This document shows positions 28,586 through 39,670 of a stretch of 62,103 bases of DNA, in pieces. The stretch lies in NCBI GenBank assembly GCA_026418535.1, contig JAOABC010000007.1:604-62706 (forward strand), read 5' to 3'. This stretch comes from Hydrogenothermaceae bacterium. Lineage in GTDB: Bacteria; Aquificota; Aquificia; Aquificales; Hydrogenothermaceae. The first letter of the stretch is position 1. The number at the start of each line of letters is the position of its first letter. The notes below the pieces were generated by a model that did no database searches, was not told the origin of the DNA, and was given only the letters and a program-made list of their open reading frames with translations. The position numbers and the translations under genes are program-made.

Positions 28586-29137
28586 ATGGCTTTAACCTAC
28601 TCAACGGATATACCCCTTGGAACCTTGATGCCTTCCTTTGAACTTAAAGACCCTTTCGGCAAGGTATACAGGAGTGATGAACTTTTTTGGGAAAAAGGTC
28701 TCTTTGTGGTGTTTACCTGTAACCACTGTCCATACGCTATAGCAGTCTGGCCAAGGTTGATAAGGCTTTCTAAATATGCTAAGGAGCTTGGAATAAATAC
28801 AGTTGCTATAAATCCAAACATCCATCCCAAATATCCAGAGGATGCTCCAGAGAAGATGGCACAGAAGATAGAGGAGTGGGGTATACCCTTCCCTTACTTG
28901 GTTGATGAAACCCAAGATACAGCAAGAGCCTTTAAAGCTCAATGCACGCCGGATATATATCTGTTTGATAAAAATAGAAAACTTGTATACCACGGAAGGA
29001 TAGATGACAACTGGCAAGATGAGTCAAAAGTCACAAAGCAGGAGCTTAAGGAGGCTATAGAGAACTTAGCCAGTGGAAAGCCTATAAACCACCAACAGTA
29101 TCCCTCCATGGGATGTTCTATTAAGTGGAGGGAGTAG
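28586..29137 (+). CDS. Thioredoxin-fold protein, AhpC/TSA-like
   Basis: 183 residues with the fold of peroxiredoxin/TlpA relatives. [17 protein letters not shown] holds a CxxC pair (CNHC) and is typical of a subfamily annotated as thioredoxin-like or redoxin. There is no signal peptide, so it is probably cytosolic. A third cysteine lies in [13 protein letters not shown], and a fourth near the end. Substrate unknown. Confidence 0.85.
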   Translation: MALTYSTDIPLGTLMPSFELKDPFGKVYRSDELFWEKGLFVVFTCNHCPYAIAVWPRLIRLSKYAKELGINTVAINPNIHPKYPEDAPEKMAQKIEEWGIPFPYLVDETQDTARAFKAQCTPDIYLFDKNRKLVYHGRIDDNWQDESKVTKQELKEAIENLASGKPINHQQYPSMGCSIKWRE

Positions 29138-29192
29138 TTTTTCTAAGAATTTCTATTGTAAAATATCTATAACAAAGTATTTAGAGGTTATT

Positions 29193-30086
29193 ATGACTTT
29201 TCAGCAGATAATAACTACACTACAGCTTTACTGGCTGGAAAAAGGCTGTGTACTCTGGCAACCCTACGATATAGAAGTAGGTGCAGGGACGATGAACCCT
29301 GCTACATTCCTCAGGGTCCTTGGTCCCGAACCTTGGAACGTCTGTTATGTGGAACCTTCCAGAAGACCAAAGGATGGTAGGTATGGAGAGAACCCAAACA
29401 GACTTCAACACTACTACCAGTTTCAGGTAATACTGAAGCCTACTCCGGAAAATCCCCAGGAACTTTACCTAGATAGCCTATCTGCTTTAGGCATAGATCT
29501 AATAAAGCATGACATAAGGTTTGTTGAGGATGACTGGGAGAGTCCTACATTGGGAGCTTGGGGTTTAGGGTGGGAAGTTTGGCTTGATGGGATGGAGATA
29601 ACTCAGTTTACTTACTTCCAACAGGCTGGAAGCTTAGACCTACCAAATATAAGTGTTGAAATAACCTATGGATTAGAGAGAATGGCTACTTACCTACAAG
29701 GTGTGGACAGTGTATACGATATAGTTTGGGCGGAAGGCTTAACTTACGGAGATATATACAGAGAGGCTGAAAGACAGTGGTCTATCTATAACTTTGAAGA
29801 GTGTGATGTAGAAATGTTGATAAACTCCTTTGATATGTTTGAGAGGGAAGGGTACAAACTGATAGAGAAAAATCTGCCTATACCAGCCTACGACTATGCT
29901 CTAAAGTGCTCTCATGCTTTCAACCTCCTTGACGCAAGGGGAGCTATATCCGTTAATGAGCGAGCAAGGTATATAGGAAGGGTCAGAAATCTTGCAAGGG
30001 AGTGTGCTAAGGCCTTTGTATCTCACCGGGAAGAACTTGGATACCCACTTATAAAAAAGGAGTTTAGATGGCTGAATATCTTTTAG
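29193..30086 (+). CDS. glyQ: Glycyl-tRNA synthetase alpha subunit
   Basis: 297 residues with the class II-D alpha chain signatures: [54 protein letters not shown]. It forms the catalytic half of the alpha2beta2 bacterial GlyRS. It overlaps glyS by 19 bases, so the two chains are coupled. Upstream, a 55-base gap holds TTGTAAAAT-like AT-rich sequence that may be a promoter. Confidence 0.98.
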   Translation: MTFQQIITTLQLYWLEKGCVLWQPYDIEVGAGTMNPATFLRVLGPEPWNVCYVEPSRRPKDGRYGENPNRLQHYYQFQVILKPTPENPQELYLDSLSALGIDLIKHDIRFVEDDWESPTLGAWGLGWEVWLDGMEITQFTYFQQAGSLDLPNISVEITYGLERMATYLQGVDSVYDIVWAEGLTYGDIYREAERQWSIYNFEECDVEMLINSFDMFEREGYKLIEKNLPIPAYDYALKCSHAFNLLDARGAISVNERARYIGRVRNLARECAKAFVSHREELGYPLIKKEFRWLNIF

Positions 30087-32101
30087 AAATAGGATGTGAA
30101 GAGCTACCACCAAGAGCATCCAACATACTAAGAGAGCACTTTTACAACTTCTTTACAGAAAGGTTTAGTAGCTTCTTTTCCTTCCAAACTCCGGATAATG
30201 TGAGGGTTTTCTCTACTCCAAGGAGAGTGGCTGTTTATCTGAAGAACCTTAAAGAAAGAGAGGAACCAAAACAGATCCTCATCGTAGGACCACCATACAA
30301 GTTAGCCATTGACCAAGATGGTAAGTTCACAAAAGCTGCCATCTCTTTTGCCCAGAAGAACTCGATTCCGTTAGAGAAACTACAGAAGATAGAGAACGAG
30401 AAAGGTCAGTATATAGGTGCATACATCGAGAGAGAAGGAGAAAGACTGGAGAGCTTTATAAAGGATGCTGTTCTGGAAGTTTTTGAAAACCTACCATCCT
30501 TAAAGTCAATGAGATGGAATGATACAGTCTTTCGGTTTCCAAGACCTATAAGATGGATACTGTCTCTACTGGATAGTAAGGTGATAGAGTTAGAGATAGG
30601 AGGGGTAAGAGCCTCAAACTACACTTACCTACACAGATTTATGACTAATCCGATTGGAAGAGGAGAGAGAAAAGAAATAGCCCATCCTTCTCTATACGAG
30701 GAGACCTTGAAGCTTGGTTTCGTTATACCTAGCTACGAAGAAAGAAGAAGATCCATAGAGACACAGCTTGCAGGTTTTGGAAAGACTGTATCCGGAGAAC
30801 CTGTTTTAGATCCGGAGCTCATAGACGAAGTTGTAAACCTCACAGAATTTCCAGTAGGTATTCTTGGAGATTTCTCTCCGGAGTATCTAACTATGCCAGA
30901 TGAAGTGATAGTGACAGTCTGTAAACACCACCAGAGATACTTCAACTTTAAAAGAGATGGAAAGCTTATCCCAAAGTTTTTAGCCATATCAAATAACGCT
31001 GTAAAGGACAGAGAGGTAGTAAAGATAGGCTATGAGAAGGTCTTAAAAGCAAGGTTAGAGGACGCTCTTTTCTTCTATAAGGAAGACTTAAAGAAGAGAT
31101 TAGATGACCACATCCAAAAACTAAAGACAATACAGTTTCATGAAAAACTTGGTTCAGTTTATGAGAAGGTTGAGAGGAACTTAGAGTTGTCAAAACTCCT
31201 TGCATCCCTGATCCAGTATGATCAGTTAGAAAAAGTGGAGAGAGCTTGTTGGCTTTCAAAAACAGACCTCCTTACAGAGATGGTGAAAGAGTTTGATGAG
31301 CTACAGGGTGTGATAGGTAGACACTATGCCCTTAAACAGGGAGAAGACGAAGAGGTCTCACAAGCTATATTTGAACACTACCTTCCCAGAACTGCCGAGG
31401 ATAGTCTACCTGAGACCAAGCTTGGAACTATACTATCTTTAGCAGATAAGATAGATACAGTTGTATCTTTTATATCTATAGGTGAACTACCAAAAGCTTC
31501 CGCAGACCCGTTTGCTATAAGAAGGAATGCAATCGGTATAGTTAGAATACTGATTGGTAAATCCATACATTTAGACCTTTCTGAGATTATTAAAAACACA
31601 TATGTGATAGGCTTTCTAGCTTTAAGGGTTGAAAGTTTTCTGCACTCTGAGGGCTACCCTCTTGACATTGTGAAAGCGGTTTTAGCAGTAGAGAACAGTA
31701 ATCCTTACTCTATATATAAGAAGGTTCAGTCATTGGTTAAGCTTAAAGAGCTTCAGGATTATGAAAGAGTTATAACAGTGTTTAAAAGGGTAGTAAACAT
31801 AGTTCCTGAAGGTTTTCAAGCTAATGTAGACCCAGAACTATTTGAGAAGGAAGAAGAAGTCAGACTGTTTAAAGAGATAAACTCACTGAAGAGTGTTTTT
31901 GATAGAGCAGTTCAGATGAAAGATTTTGATTTAGCGATAAACTATCTCCTACAACTTAAACCCTACATAGATGCCTTCTTCGACAATGTTATGGTTATGG
32001 TAGAGGATGAGAGATTAAAAAGAAATAGACTCTCCCTTTTAAGCACAATCAGCAGTATGTTTGGGAAAATAGCAGATTTCACAAAAATAATTGGAGGTTA
32101 A
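30068..32101 (+). CDS. glyS: Glycyl-tRNA synthetase beta subunit
   Basis: 677 residues. N-terminal [24 protein letters not shown], the [21 protein letters not shown] block and an HD-like region. The C-terminal part is an anticodon-binding DALR-like domain. It recognises tRNA-Gly for the alpha subunit. Length is normal. Confidence 0.98.
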   Translation: MAEYLLEIGCEELPPRASNILREHFYNFFTERFSSFFSFQTPDNVRVFSTPRRVAVYLKNLKEREEPKQILIVGPPYKLAIDQDGKFTKAAISFAQKNSIPLEKLQKIENEKGQYIGAYIEREGERLESFIKDAVLEVFENLPSLKSMRWNDTVFRFPRPIRWILSLLDSKVIELEIGGVRASNYTYLHRFMTNPIGRGERKEIAHPSLYEETLKLGFVIPSYEERRRSIETQLAGFGKTVSGEPVLDPELIDEVVNLTEFPVGILGDFSPEYLTMPDEVIVTVCKHHQRYFNFKRDGKLIPKFLAISNNAVKDREVVKIGYEKVLKARLEDALFFYKEDLKKRLDDHIQKLKTIQFHEKLGSVYEKVERNLELSKLLASLIQYDQLEKVERACWLSKTDLLTEMVKEFDELQGVIGRHYALKQGEDEEVSQAIFEHYLPRTAEDSLPETKLGTILSLADKIDTVVSFISIGELPKASADPFAIRRNAIGIVRILIGKSIHLDLSEIIKNTYVIGFLALRVESFLHSEGYPLDIVKAVLAVENSNPYSIYKKVQSLVKLKELQDYERVITVFKRVVNIVPEGFQANVDPELFEKEEEVRLFKEINSLKSVFDRAVQMKDFDLAINYLLQLKPYIDAFFDNVMVMVEDERLKRNRLSLLSTISSMFGKIADFTKIIGG

Positions 32102-32105
32102 TCCT

Positions 32106-34532
32106 ATGAAAGACGGATTAGTTCTGTGGCTCAACGAAGTAGGAATGGAAGATATAGAGCTTGTTGGTGGTAAAAACGCCTCCTTGGGAGAAATGATCAG
32201 GAACTTGTCGCCCCTCGGTATCAAAATCCCTATGGGATTCGTAGTTACTTCAAAAGCTTACTGGTACTTTGTAGAGTACAACAATCTGAAAGACAAGATT
32301 AGACAAACTCTAACAGGTTTAGACCCTAACAACATAGAAGACCTATCAAAAAGAGGTCTTGCTATAAGAGATATGATAAAAGGCGGTGTCTTTCCTCAAG
32401 ATCTGAAAGATGAGATTATAAATAGATACGAAGACCTCAGTAAGATGTATAGCCAGTACAGGGTTGATGTGGCGGTAAGGTCCTCTGCTACAGCTGAAGA
32501 CCTACCTAACGCATCTTTTGCAGGGCAGCAAGACACATACCTAAACATCAAAGGAGACGAGGACTTGCTCTCCGCAATAAGAAGTTGTTTTGCTTCTCTG
32601 TTTACAGATAGGGCTATATCTTACAGAGAGTCATTTAAGTTTGACCACTTTGCTATAGGTCTGTCTGTAGGTGTACAGAAGATGGTAAGGTCTGACCTTG
32701 CAGCCTCCGGCGTAGCCTTCTCTATAGATTCAGACAGTGGTTTTAGAGATGTTGTTCTGATAAATGCTTCTTACGGACTTGGTGAGATGGTCGTTCAGGG
32801 AGCTGTTACACCTGATGAGTTTCTAGTGTTTAAACCAACCTTGAGGGAAGGTTACGAGTCTATCATAGAGAAGAAACTTGGTAGAAAGACTCACAAGATG
32901 GTTTACGGTACATCTCCTGACGAGAGAACTAAGATTATAGCAGTTTCTAAAGAAGAACAGGCTAAGTTCTGTTTCTCCGATCCGGAAGTCTTAAAGCTTG
33001 CAGACTGGGTGATGAAGATAGAGGACTATTACTCAAACAAGTACGGAAAGTGGACACCGATGGACTGTGAGTGGGCTAAGGATGGAGAAATAAACGAACT
33101 CTTCATAGTCCAAGCAAGACCTGAGACAATCCACTCCCAAAAAGACCACTCAAAAGTGGTGACCTACAAGATAGTAGAGCAGTATGAGAGTAGAGAGAAA
33201 AAAAGAGTTGTTGAGGGTATAGCCGTTGGGGATAAGGTAGCCTTTGGAAATGTTAGGATTCTCCATGACCTTGAAGACGCAAAGAACTTCCAACCGGGAG
33301 AAGTTTTGGTTACAGACATGACAGACCCGGACTGGGAACCTATAATGAAAAAGGCTGCAGCTATAGTTACGAACAAAGGAGGTAGAACCTGCCACGCTGC
33401 TATAGTTGCCAGAGAGCTTGGTGTTCCTGCGGTTGTAGGCTGTGGAAACGCTACAGAAGTTTTAGAGAATAGAGACGAGGTAACTGTGTCCTGTGCTGAA
33501 GGAGACAGAGGTTATGTTTACAAAGGAAAGATAGATTATGAGGTAGAGGAGTTTAACCTGAATGAACTACCAAAAACCAAGACACCTATCATGATGAACG
33601 TAGCTTCTCCAGAGGGTGCTTTTGACTTTTCGTTCTTACCTAACTCAGGTGTCGGGTTAGCAAGGGAAGAGTTTATCATAAACAACTACATCTCAATCCA
33701 CCCTCTTGCCTTGATCAGGTTTGATGAGATTAAAGAGAAAGACAAAGAACTAGCAGAGACAATAGAAGATATGACCTTCGGTTATGAAAATAAAGAAGAG
33801 TACTACGTTAAAAAGTTATCTTACGGAATAGCTAAGATTGCCGCCGCTTTCTATCCTAAGCCTGTTATAGTAAGGTTTTCTGACTTTAAGTCAAACGAAT
33901 ATGCAAACCTGATAGGTGGTAAGTACTTTGAGCCGGAAGAAGAAAACCCAATGATAGGATTCAGAGGAGCATCAAGGTATTACTCTGAATATTTCAAACC
34001 AGCGTTTGGTTTAGAGTGTAAAGCTATCCTCCGGGTAAGGAACAAAATGGGACTAAAGAACGTTATAGTGATGGTTCCATTCTGTAGAACTCCGGAAGAG
34101 GCTAAAAAAGTCCTTGAGGTTATGGAGGAGTACGGACTCAAGAGAGGAGAGAATGGTCTGCAGGTGTATGTTATGTGTGAACTTCCTTCCAACGTAATAC
34201 TAGCAGATCAGTTTGCAGAGTACTTTGATGGTTTCTCTATAGGTTCAAACGACTTAACCCAACTCACCCTCGGACTGGATAGAGACTCATCCTTAGTGGC
34301 ACACCTCTACGACGAGAGAAACGAAGCAGTTAAGAGGATGATAGCCCAGGTTATAAAAGTAGCCAAAGAGAAGGGCAAGAAGATAGGAATCTGTGGCCAA
34401 GGACCTTCAGACTTCCCGGAATTTGCTCAGTTCTTGGTAGAGCAAGGTATAGATACTATCTCCATAAATCCAGACTCTATACTAAAAACTACTAAGGCAA
34501 TCTATGATATAGAGTCAAAGTTAGGAAAATGA
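32106..34532 (+). CDS. ppsA: Phosphoenolpyruvate synthase
   Basis: About 808 residues. ATP-grasp-like N-terminal domain (VGGKNASLGEMI...VRSSATAEDLPNASFAGQQ), phosphohistidine domain with His430 (GGRTCHAAIVARELG), and TIM-barrel C-terminal domain with SIGSNDLTQLTLGLDRDS and the catalytic Cys in IGICGQGPSDFPEF. It converts pyruvate, ATP and water to PEP, AMP and Pi, which in an autotroph running the reductive TCA cycle feeds gluconeogenesis. The start at 32106 fits GGAGG at 32093-32097. A strong terminator follows. Confidence 0.96.
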   Translation: MKDGLVLWLNEVGMEDIELVGGKNASLGEMIRNLSPLGIKIPMGFVVTSKAYWYFVEYNNLKDKIRQTLTGLDPNNIEDLSKRGLAIRDMIKGGVFPQDLKDEIINRYEDLSKMYSQYRVDVAVRSSATAEDLPNASFAGQQDTYLNIKGDEDLLSAIRSCFASLFTDRAISYRESFKFDHFAIGLSVGVQKMVRSDLAASGVAFSIDSDSGFRDVVLINASYGLGEMVVQGAVTPDEFLVFKPTLREGYESIIEKKLGRKTHKMVYGTSPDERTKIIAVSKEEQAKFCFSDPEVLKLADWVMKIEDYYSNKYGKWTPMDCEWAKDGEINELFIVQARPETIHSQKDHSKVVTYKIVEQYESREKKRVVEGIAVGDKVAFGNVRILHDLEDAKNFQPGEVLVTDMTDPDWEPIMKKAAAIVTNKGGRTCHAAIVARELGVPAVVGCGNATEVLENRDEVTVSCAEGDRGYVYKGKIDYEVEEFNLNELPKTKTPIMMNVASPEGAFDFSFLPNSGVGLAREEFIINNYISIHPLALIRFDEIKEKDKELAETIEDMTFGYENKEEYYVKKLSYGIAKIAAAFYPKPVIVRFSDFKSNEYANLIGGKYFEPEEENPMIGFRGASRYYSEYFKPAFGLECKAILRVRNKMGLKNVIVMVPFCRTPEEAKKVLEVMEEYGLKRGENGLQVYVMCELPSNVILADQFAEYFDGFSIGSNDLTQLTLGLDRDSSLVAHLYDERNEAVKRMIAQVIKVAKEKGKKIGICGQGPSDFPEFAQFLVEQGIDTISINPDSILKTTKAIYDIESKLGK

Positions 34533-34543
34533 TGCTTCCTTTG

Positions 34544-34582
34544 GCAAGATGGTTTTGCGCCATCTTGCATTTTTAATTTTTT
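34544..34582 (+). terminator. ppsA terminator
   Basis: GCAAGATGG pairs with CCATCTTGC around a 7-base loop, followed by ATTTTTAATTTTTTT. Confidence 0.9.
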
Positions 34583-34658
34583 TAAAAGAGTGTTTGATAG
34601 TCTGAAAACTAAATCTGTCCTTGTTTCTTGGGTTTTTAAACAGCATTCCCATAAAAAG

Positions 34659-34687
34659 TTGCAAGATTAAGAAAAAAACAATATAAT
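34659..34687 (+). promoter_or_regulatory. tRNA-Ser promoter
   Basis: TTGCAA at 34659-34664, exactly 17 bases of spacer and a perfect TATAAT at 34682-34687. The tRNA starts 13 bases after the -10 box. Confidence 0.8.
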
Positions 34688-34700
34688 ATAGACTGCTTTT

Positions 34701-34791
34701 GGAGAGGTGGCTGAGTGGTCGAAAGCGGCTTCCTGCTAAGAAGTTGTGCGGGGTAAAACCTGCACCGAGGGTTCGAATCCCTCCCTCTCCG
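34701..34791 (+). tRNA. tRNA-Ser (anticodon GCU)
   Basis: Acceptor GGAGAGG (34701-34707) pairs with CCTCTCC (34784-34790), discriminator G at 34791. The anticodon loop CTGCTAA is closed by CTTC/GAAG, with GCT at 34735-34737. A long class II variable arm (GTGC...GCAC) and a T arm around GGTTCGAATCC are present. It reads AGC and AGU serine codons. The 3' CCA is not encoded (CTT follows). Confidence 0.97.
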
Positions 34792-34838
34792 CTTAAGAAA
34801 TATCCTAAAAGAAAATCAAAGAATTTAAAGGATATATA

Positions 34839-34861
34839 AAAGGGGCTTTAAAGCCCCCTTC
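34839..34861 (-). terminator. glnA terminator
   Basis: GGGGCTTTAAAGCCCC (34842-34857) is a perfect 16-bp palindrome. Read on the minus strand it is followed by TTTTATAT, so it ends glnA. It may also stop transcripts from the tRNA gene. Confidence 0.75.
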
Positions 34862-34867
34862 ACATTT

Positions 34868-36292
34868 TTAGACATCAAAGTAGAGCTCAAACTCTTTCGG
34901 ATGAGGTATGAGTCTTATAGCGTCTACCTCTGCCTGTTTTGCATCTATCCACATGGAGATAAAGTCTAGATTCATCACTCCTCCCTTCAGTAAGAACTCA
35001 TGGTCTACCTTTAAGGAGTCTATTGCTTCTTGGAGTGAGCCTGGTGTTTGAGGAACGTTTGCAAGCTCTTCCGGAGGTAGAGAGTAGATATCTTTATCTA
35101 GAGGTTCTCCTGGATGGATTCTGTTTTCTATACCGTCTATAGCGGCCATAAGTAGTGCGGTGAATGTTAAATAAGGGTTAGAGGATGCATCAGGGAATCT
35201 TACCTCTATCCTTTTTGCTTTAGGAGAGTTGACTATAGGTATCCTTATTGCTGCACTTCTGTTTCTTGCAGAGTAAGCAAGTCTAACAGGTGCTTCGAAC
35301 CCAGGAACTAATCTGTGGTATGAGTTTGTAGTCGGGTTTGAGAAAGCAGCTATAGCCTTAGCATGCTTTATTATTCCACCTATTGCGTAAAGGGCTATTT
35401 CAGAGAGGCCTGCATAACTATTTCCTGCAAATAAATTTGTAGAACCGTTCCATATGGAGAAGTGAACGTGCATACCTGAACCGTTGTCTCCAGCTATAGG
35501 TTTTGGCATAAAAGTAACGAATTTACCGTGTCTGTATCCTACATTTCTCAGGACATACTTATACTTTAGAATATTATCTCCAGAGCCTATTATATCTGAG
35601 AACCTGAAGTTTATCTCACCTTGCCCTGCTGTAGCAACTTCGTGGTGTTCTCTCTCTACAGTTATACCAACTTCCTCAAGGGTTTTTACCATCTCCATCC
35701 TAATGTGGTGATTCTTATCCATTGGAGGAACTGGGAAGTATCCTCTTTTATATGGTATTTTATAACCTAAGTTTGGATTTTCTTCTCTGGAAGTATTCCA
35801 CCAAGCTTCTTCAGAATCTACCTGATAGAAAGAGTGATTTGGTCCTGTACTGAACCTTATATCATCAAAAATGAAAAATTCAGCCTCTGGTCCAAAGTAG
35901 GCTACATCACCTATACCAGTAGATTTTAGATACTCTATAGCTTTTTTTGCTATCTGTCTTGGGTCCCTAGAATAAGGTTCTTTCGTAATAGGGTCTACAA
36001 CATCACAGATGAGAGATATAGTAGGCTCATCGATAAATAGATCAATGAAAGCTGTCTTTGGATCTGGAATAAGTGACATATCAGATTCTTGGATACCTTT
36101 CCACCCTCTGATAGAAGAACCATCAAAGGGGATACCATCCTGGAAAGACTCTTTTGAAAACTCGTGGGTTGGAATGGTTAAATGTTGCCATTGTCCAAAA
36201 GGGTCAACAAACTTAAAATCTACGAAAGCTATCCCTTTTTCAGAGATAACTCTGAGAACATCATCTGACGTCTGACACTGAATCATCGACAT
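34868..36292 (-). CDS. glnA: Glutamine synthetase, type I
   Basis: 474 residues. FDGSSIRGWKGIQESDMSL, the ATP-site block NGSGMHVHFSIWN, and RIPIVNSPKAKRIEVRFPD are intact. KDIYSLPPEE carries the tyrosine that is adenylylated in GSI-beta enzymes, so GlnE-type control is plausible. It makes glutamine from glutamate and ammonia. Downstream of glnB in the same direction; the 103-base gap between them holds no obvious promoter or terminator, so a glnB-glnA operon is likely. Confidence 0.97.
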   Translation of the reverse strand: MSMIQCQTSDDVLRVISEKGIAFVDFKFVDPFGQWQHLTIPTHEFSKESFQDGIPFDGSSIRGWKGIQESDMSLIPDPKTAFIDLFIDEPTISLICDVVDPITKEPYSRDPRQIAKKAIEYLKSTGIGDVAYFGPEAEFFIFDDIRFSTGPNHSFYQVDSEEAWWNTSREENPNLGYKIPYKRGYFPVPPMDKNHHIRMEMVKTLEEVGITVEREHHEVATAGQGEINFRFSDIIGSGDNILKYKYVLRNVGYRHGKFVTFMPKPIAGDNGSGMHVHFSIWNGSTNLFAGNSYAGLSEIALYAIGGIIKHAKAIAAFSNPTTNSYHRLVPGFEAPVRLAYSARNRSAAIRIPIVNSPKAKRIEVRFPDASSNPYLTFTALLMAAIDGIENRIHPGEPLDKDIYSLPPEELANVPQTPGSLQEAIDSLKVDHEFLLKGGVMNLDFISMWIDAKQAEVDAIRLIPHPKEFELYFDV

Positions 36293-36395
36293 ACTAAACC
36301 TCCTTTAAAAATAGTTTATAGGATTTTTCAACAGAAACAACCTTAACAACCTTTAGTGAGTGATACACTATCCTCTTCTCTAACAAAGTGCTCTA

Positions 36396-36755
<360 letters not shown>

Positions 36756-36805
36756 TTATTAAAACCAGATAGTCTAAGTACTTAACAATATCCATTAGAT
36801 TCTTT

Positions 36806-36836
36806 AGTCAAAACACATGCCAATAAGAAATATTGG
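36806..36836 (-). promoter_or_regulatory. Sigma-54-like promoter of glnB-glnA with overlapping inverted repeat
   Basis: On the minus strand 36824-36806 reads ATTGGCATGTGTTTTGACT. It has GG and a second G spaced as in the -24/-12 consensus TGGCAC-N5-TTGC, but TTGA instead of TTGC at -12. CCAATA-AGAAA-TATTGG (36820-36836) is an inverted repeat overlapping its upstream edge. The same 19-mer recurs at 39671-39689 with one mismatch. A -12 mismatch weakens the call. Confidence 0.55.
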
Positions 36837-36926
36837 TTATAACATATATTTTAGCTCCATATTAGAGTAACCTTTGCACTTTTTTGTTCAAGGGGGAAGT
36901 ATGACTACACTAAAATTGTGCAAAAT

Positions 36927-38351
36927 TTATTCTAAGTCAAAAACTACCACTTTTACTTCCGTGTAGTCTTCTATTGCAAACTTTGGACCTTCTCTTCCTA
37001 TCCCACTTCCTTTCACACCACCATAGGGCATGTTATCAGCTCTGAAAGTGGGTATATCGTTTATTATTACTCCTCCAACATTGGCATTGTGAATAACTTT
37101 CATAATATTTCTATAATCGTTGGAGAACACTCCCACTTGTAATCCATAGTTGGTTTTGTTTACTAAAGATATAGCTTCATCTATAGTTTTAAATCTCTTT
37201 ACAGCCACAACCGGAGCAAAAGCCTCTTCGTAGAACAGTTTGACATCTTCCGGAACATGAGAGATGATCGTAGGCTTGAATACTGTTTTTTCCTCTACTT
37301 CTCCTCCCAGTTCCAATCTGGCTCCTTTTATAGTAGCTTCAGTTATCCACGTTTTTATTCTGTCTACTTCACTTACAGATATTACTGGTCCGACGTCTGT
37401 CTCTTCATCCATAGGGTCTCCGTATTTAAGTTTTGATGCTTCCTCTTTCATCAGTCTTTCAAACTCATCAGCCACATCCTCATGAACTAAGACTCTCTGA
37501 ACTGAGATACAAACTTGTCCGGCTAAAGCAAATCCTCCTACTACAGACTTTTTAGCAGCTTTCTCTAAGTCTGCGGTCTTGTCTACTATAACAGCTGAGT
37601 TTGAACCCAGCTCCATCACTATTTTTTTGAGGCCTGCCTGTTTTGAGATGATCTCCCCTACCCTTAAGCTTCCGGTAAAGGACACTACTCTTACATCCGG
37701 ATGTGATGTCATCCTCTGACCTACATCTGCAAAACCTGGAATAATGGAGACAGCTTCTTCCGGAACTCCTGCTTCTAAAAACAACTCACAGAGCATGATA
37801 GGGGAAAGGGGGGTCTTTTCACTGGGTTTTAGGATGAACGGACATCCGGCAGCTATAGCTGGGGCTATCTTATGAGCAGTAAGGTTTACAGGAAAGTTAA
37901 ATGGTGTGATAGCAGAAACTATTCCGGCAGGTTCCTTAAAGTAGAAACCCTTCTTACCCTTACCATTTGGAGATGCATCTATGTGGACATATTCTCCGTA
38001 TATTCTTTTAGCTTCTTCAGCTGAGATGGTAATAGTATTTACAGCCCTATCCACTTCTATCCTTGACTCTTTTATAGTCTTTCCGGTTTCTAGTGTTATA
38101 GTCTTTGCAAACTCTTCCTTTTTAGACCTTAAGAAGTCAGCAACCTTTAACAGTATCTCATACTTCTGATAAGCAGATAGTTTTTTTAACCTTTCAAGCC
38201 CTACTTTTGCTTTTTCAACTGCCTTATCAACATCCTCTGGAGTACCTCTTGGTACCTGTCCTACTTTCTGCAGATTATAAGGGTATACAACATCTATCTT
38301 TTCCTCTCTATCTACAAACTCCCCACCTATAATAATCTTTCTGTATATCAT
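36927..38351 (-). CDS. NAD(P)-dependent aldehyde dehydrogenase
   Basis: 474 residues, complete. The family motifs are present: AITPFNFPVNLTAHKIAPAI, VSFTGSLRVGE (cofactor loop), the general base Glu in KIVMELGSNSAVIV and the nucleophile Cys in GQVCISVQR. The end motif is YGGVKGSGIGREG. The GQVCxSVQR form is frequent in lactaldehyde, glyceraldehyde-3-phosphate or phosphonoacetaldehyde dehydrogenases; I cannot pick the substrate. A 192-base gap containing the sigma-54-like site separates it from glnB. Confidence 0.9.
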   Translation of the reverse strand: MIYRKIIIGGEFVDREEKIDVVYPYNLQKVGQVPRGTPEDVDKAVEKAKVGLERLKKLSAYQKYEILLKVADFLRSKKEEFAKTITLETGKTIKESRIEVDRAVNTITISAEEAKRIYGEYVHIDASPNGKGKKGFYFKEPAGIVSAITPFNFPVNLTAHKIAPAIAAGCPFILKPSEKTPLSPIMLCELFLEAGVPEEAVSIIPGFADVGQRMTSHPDVRVVSFTGSLRVGEIISKQAGLKKIVMELGSNSAVIVDKTADLEKAAKKSVVGGFALAGQVCISVQRVLVHEDVADEFERLMKEEASKLKYGDPMDEETDVGPVISVSEVDRIKTWITEATIKGARLELGGEVEEKTVFKPTIISHVPEDVKLFYEEAFAPVVAVKRFKTIDEAISLVNKTNYGLQVGVFSNDYRNIMKVIHNANVGGVIINDIPTFRADNMPYGGVKGSGIGREGPKFAIEDYTEVKVVVFDLE

Positions 38352-38381
38352 AACAAAGACCTCCGGAACTGCTCTAAAAAC

Positions 38382-38407
38382 AAAAAAGGCGGGGATAATA
38401 CCCCGCC
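38382..38407 (-). terminator. Porin gene terminator
   Basis: GGCGGGG (38388-38394) pairs with CCCCGCC (38401-38407) around ATAATA. On the minus strand the stem is followed by TTTTTTG, 26 bases after the porin stop. Confidence 0.9.
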
Positions 38408-38433
38408 TGGATATGAATCTAACTTAAACTCTG

Positions 38434-39558
38434 TTAGAACAAGAAGCCAAGCTCAACAGCTCCAGTTGTTCTTGTATCCTTGTTAACTCCTTTATCGTTG
38501 ATAAATATTTTCTTATCAGAACTTACATAAGAAACTTCACCTCTGATGAACGTATTCTTAGTTGGGTTGTAAGTTGGAGTCACTGTAAATGTCCAAACAG
38601 AGTTTTTATTATTAAAATCAACTATTGTAGGTATTAGGAGAGATTTTTTTGTATCTGCGTATTCAATTCTAATAGGAATCTGTATACCAGCTTGAGGCTT
38701 TATGTTGGCACATAGAGCAGCACCCAATGCAGAGTCACTGTTACCCTGAGCAACTTGTAGAGGTTTATCTGCTTTAAAGTAGTCAATCTCTGCACTAAGA
38801 GAAACCATTCCAAGGTCTGTACTAGCAGTTAGAGCGTATATATCTCTTCCACCAGCTTCATTATAAGTGTGCAATCCAAGGTCCACTGGTAGGCCTACCT
38901 GCTTTAAGTTTGTAGTTAAGCCGGCTTCTATATAAGCTTTTGGATCTACACCCGCAATATTCTTGTAAACCGGAGCCATTAGTTGTGCACCAACTTTACC
39001 AGTTCCAACATAGAGTTTAGCAACTCCTGCATCATAAGAACCTCTTGCACCTGCCATGACTACAGGGTTAGCAGTGAATAGAACTCCTCTTGTGATATGT
39101 GGGTTTAGTATAGTTACTGGTTTCTCACCAAAACCAGACCAGAGGAGACCTGCATCCAGTGAAAGACCAGCCATAGGTTTATATGTTACATAAGCTTTCC
39201 AAACTTTTAAGTCTGTAGATTTACCATAACCTATTAAACCATTATTTAAAATATTATTACCGTTAACCACTTCTGAGCTAGCAACTACAGTTGGAGCCTG
39301 CCAACTTGCTATAGCGGCTGTTACTCCTATTCCACCATCCTGTGCTGGCTTAGCTAAGGCTAGAACAAAGTTATTAACCGCAAAACCATCTTTGGAGAAA
39401 CCAGGGTTTGCCAATGAGTGATCGTTTTCTTGAACGCTGTAAGCTGCAGAAACACCACCGATCATAACAAGGTCAGTGTTAGCAACAGTAATTTGACCTG
39501 CGTTCGCTACAGAAACTGCAAAAAGTCCTGCTGCCACTAAACCTACGACTTTCTTCAT
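38434..39558 (-). CDS. Outer-membrane beta-barrel porin-like protein
   Basis: 374 residues from ATG 39558, which has GGAGG 8 bases upstream; the frame is open further but the extension has no RBS. Signal peptide MKKVVGLVAAGLFAVSVANA, then alternating polar/hydrophobic strands throughout, few cysteines, and a C-terminal Phe (VELGFLF) as in BAM-folded barrels. Probably a general or solute-specific porin. It shares a sigma-54-like upstream motif with glnB, so the solute could be a nitrogen source (inference). Confidence 0.75.
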   Translation of the reverse strand: MKKVVGLVAAGLFAVSVANAGQITVANTDLVMIGGVSAAYSVQENDHSLANPGFSKDGFAVNNFVLALAKPAQDGGIGVTAAIASWQAPTVVASSEVVNGNNILNNGLIGYGKSTDLKVWKAYVTYKPMAGLSLDAGLLWSGFGEKPVTILNPHITRGVLFTANPVVMAGARGSYDAGVAKLYVGTGKVGAQLMAPVYKNIAGVDPKAYIEAGLTTNLKQVGLPVDLGLHTYNEAGGRDIYALTASTDLGMVSLSAEIDYFKADKPLQVAQGNSDSALGAALCANIKPQAGIQIPIRIEYADTKKSLLIPTIVDFNNKNSVWTFTVTPTYNPTKNTFIRGEVSYVSSDKKIFINDKGVNKDTRTTGAVELGFLF

Positions 39559-39670
39559 AGTAAAACCTCCTTTTAGATAATTAATATTTACTAACAAAAT
39601 GTTACCTTTTTTTCTCATTTTTGTCAAGCTTTGTGACTTTAATCATATTCAGTTTTACGCAAATGCTCTA

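Noticed and set aside
39559-39627. Longer N-terminus for the porin
   Set aside because: The extension covers the ribosome binding site and would bury the signal peptide; ATG 39558 is the natural start.
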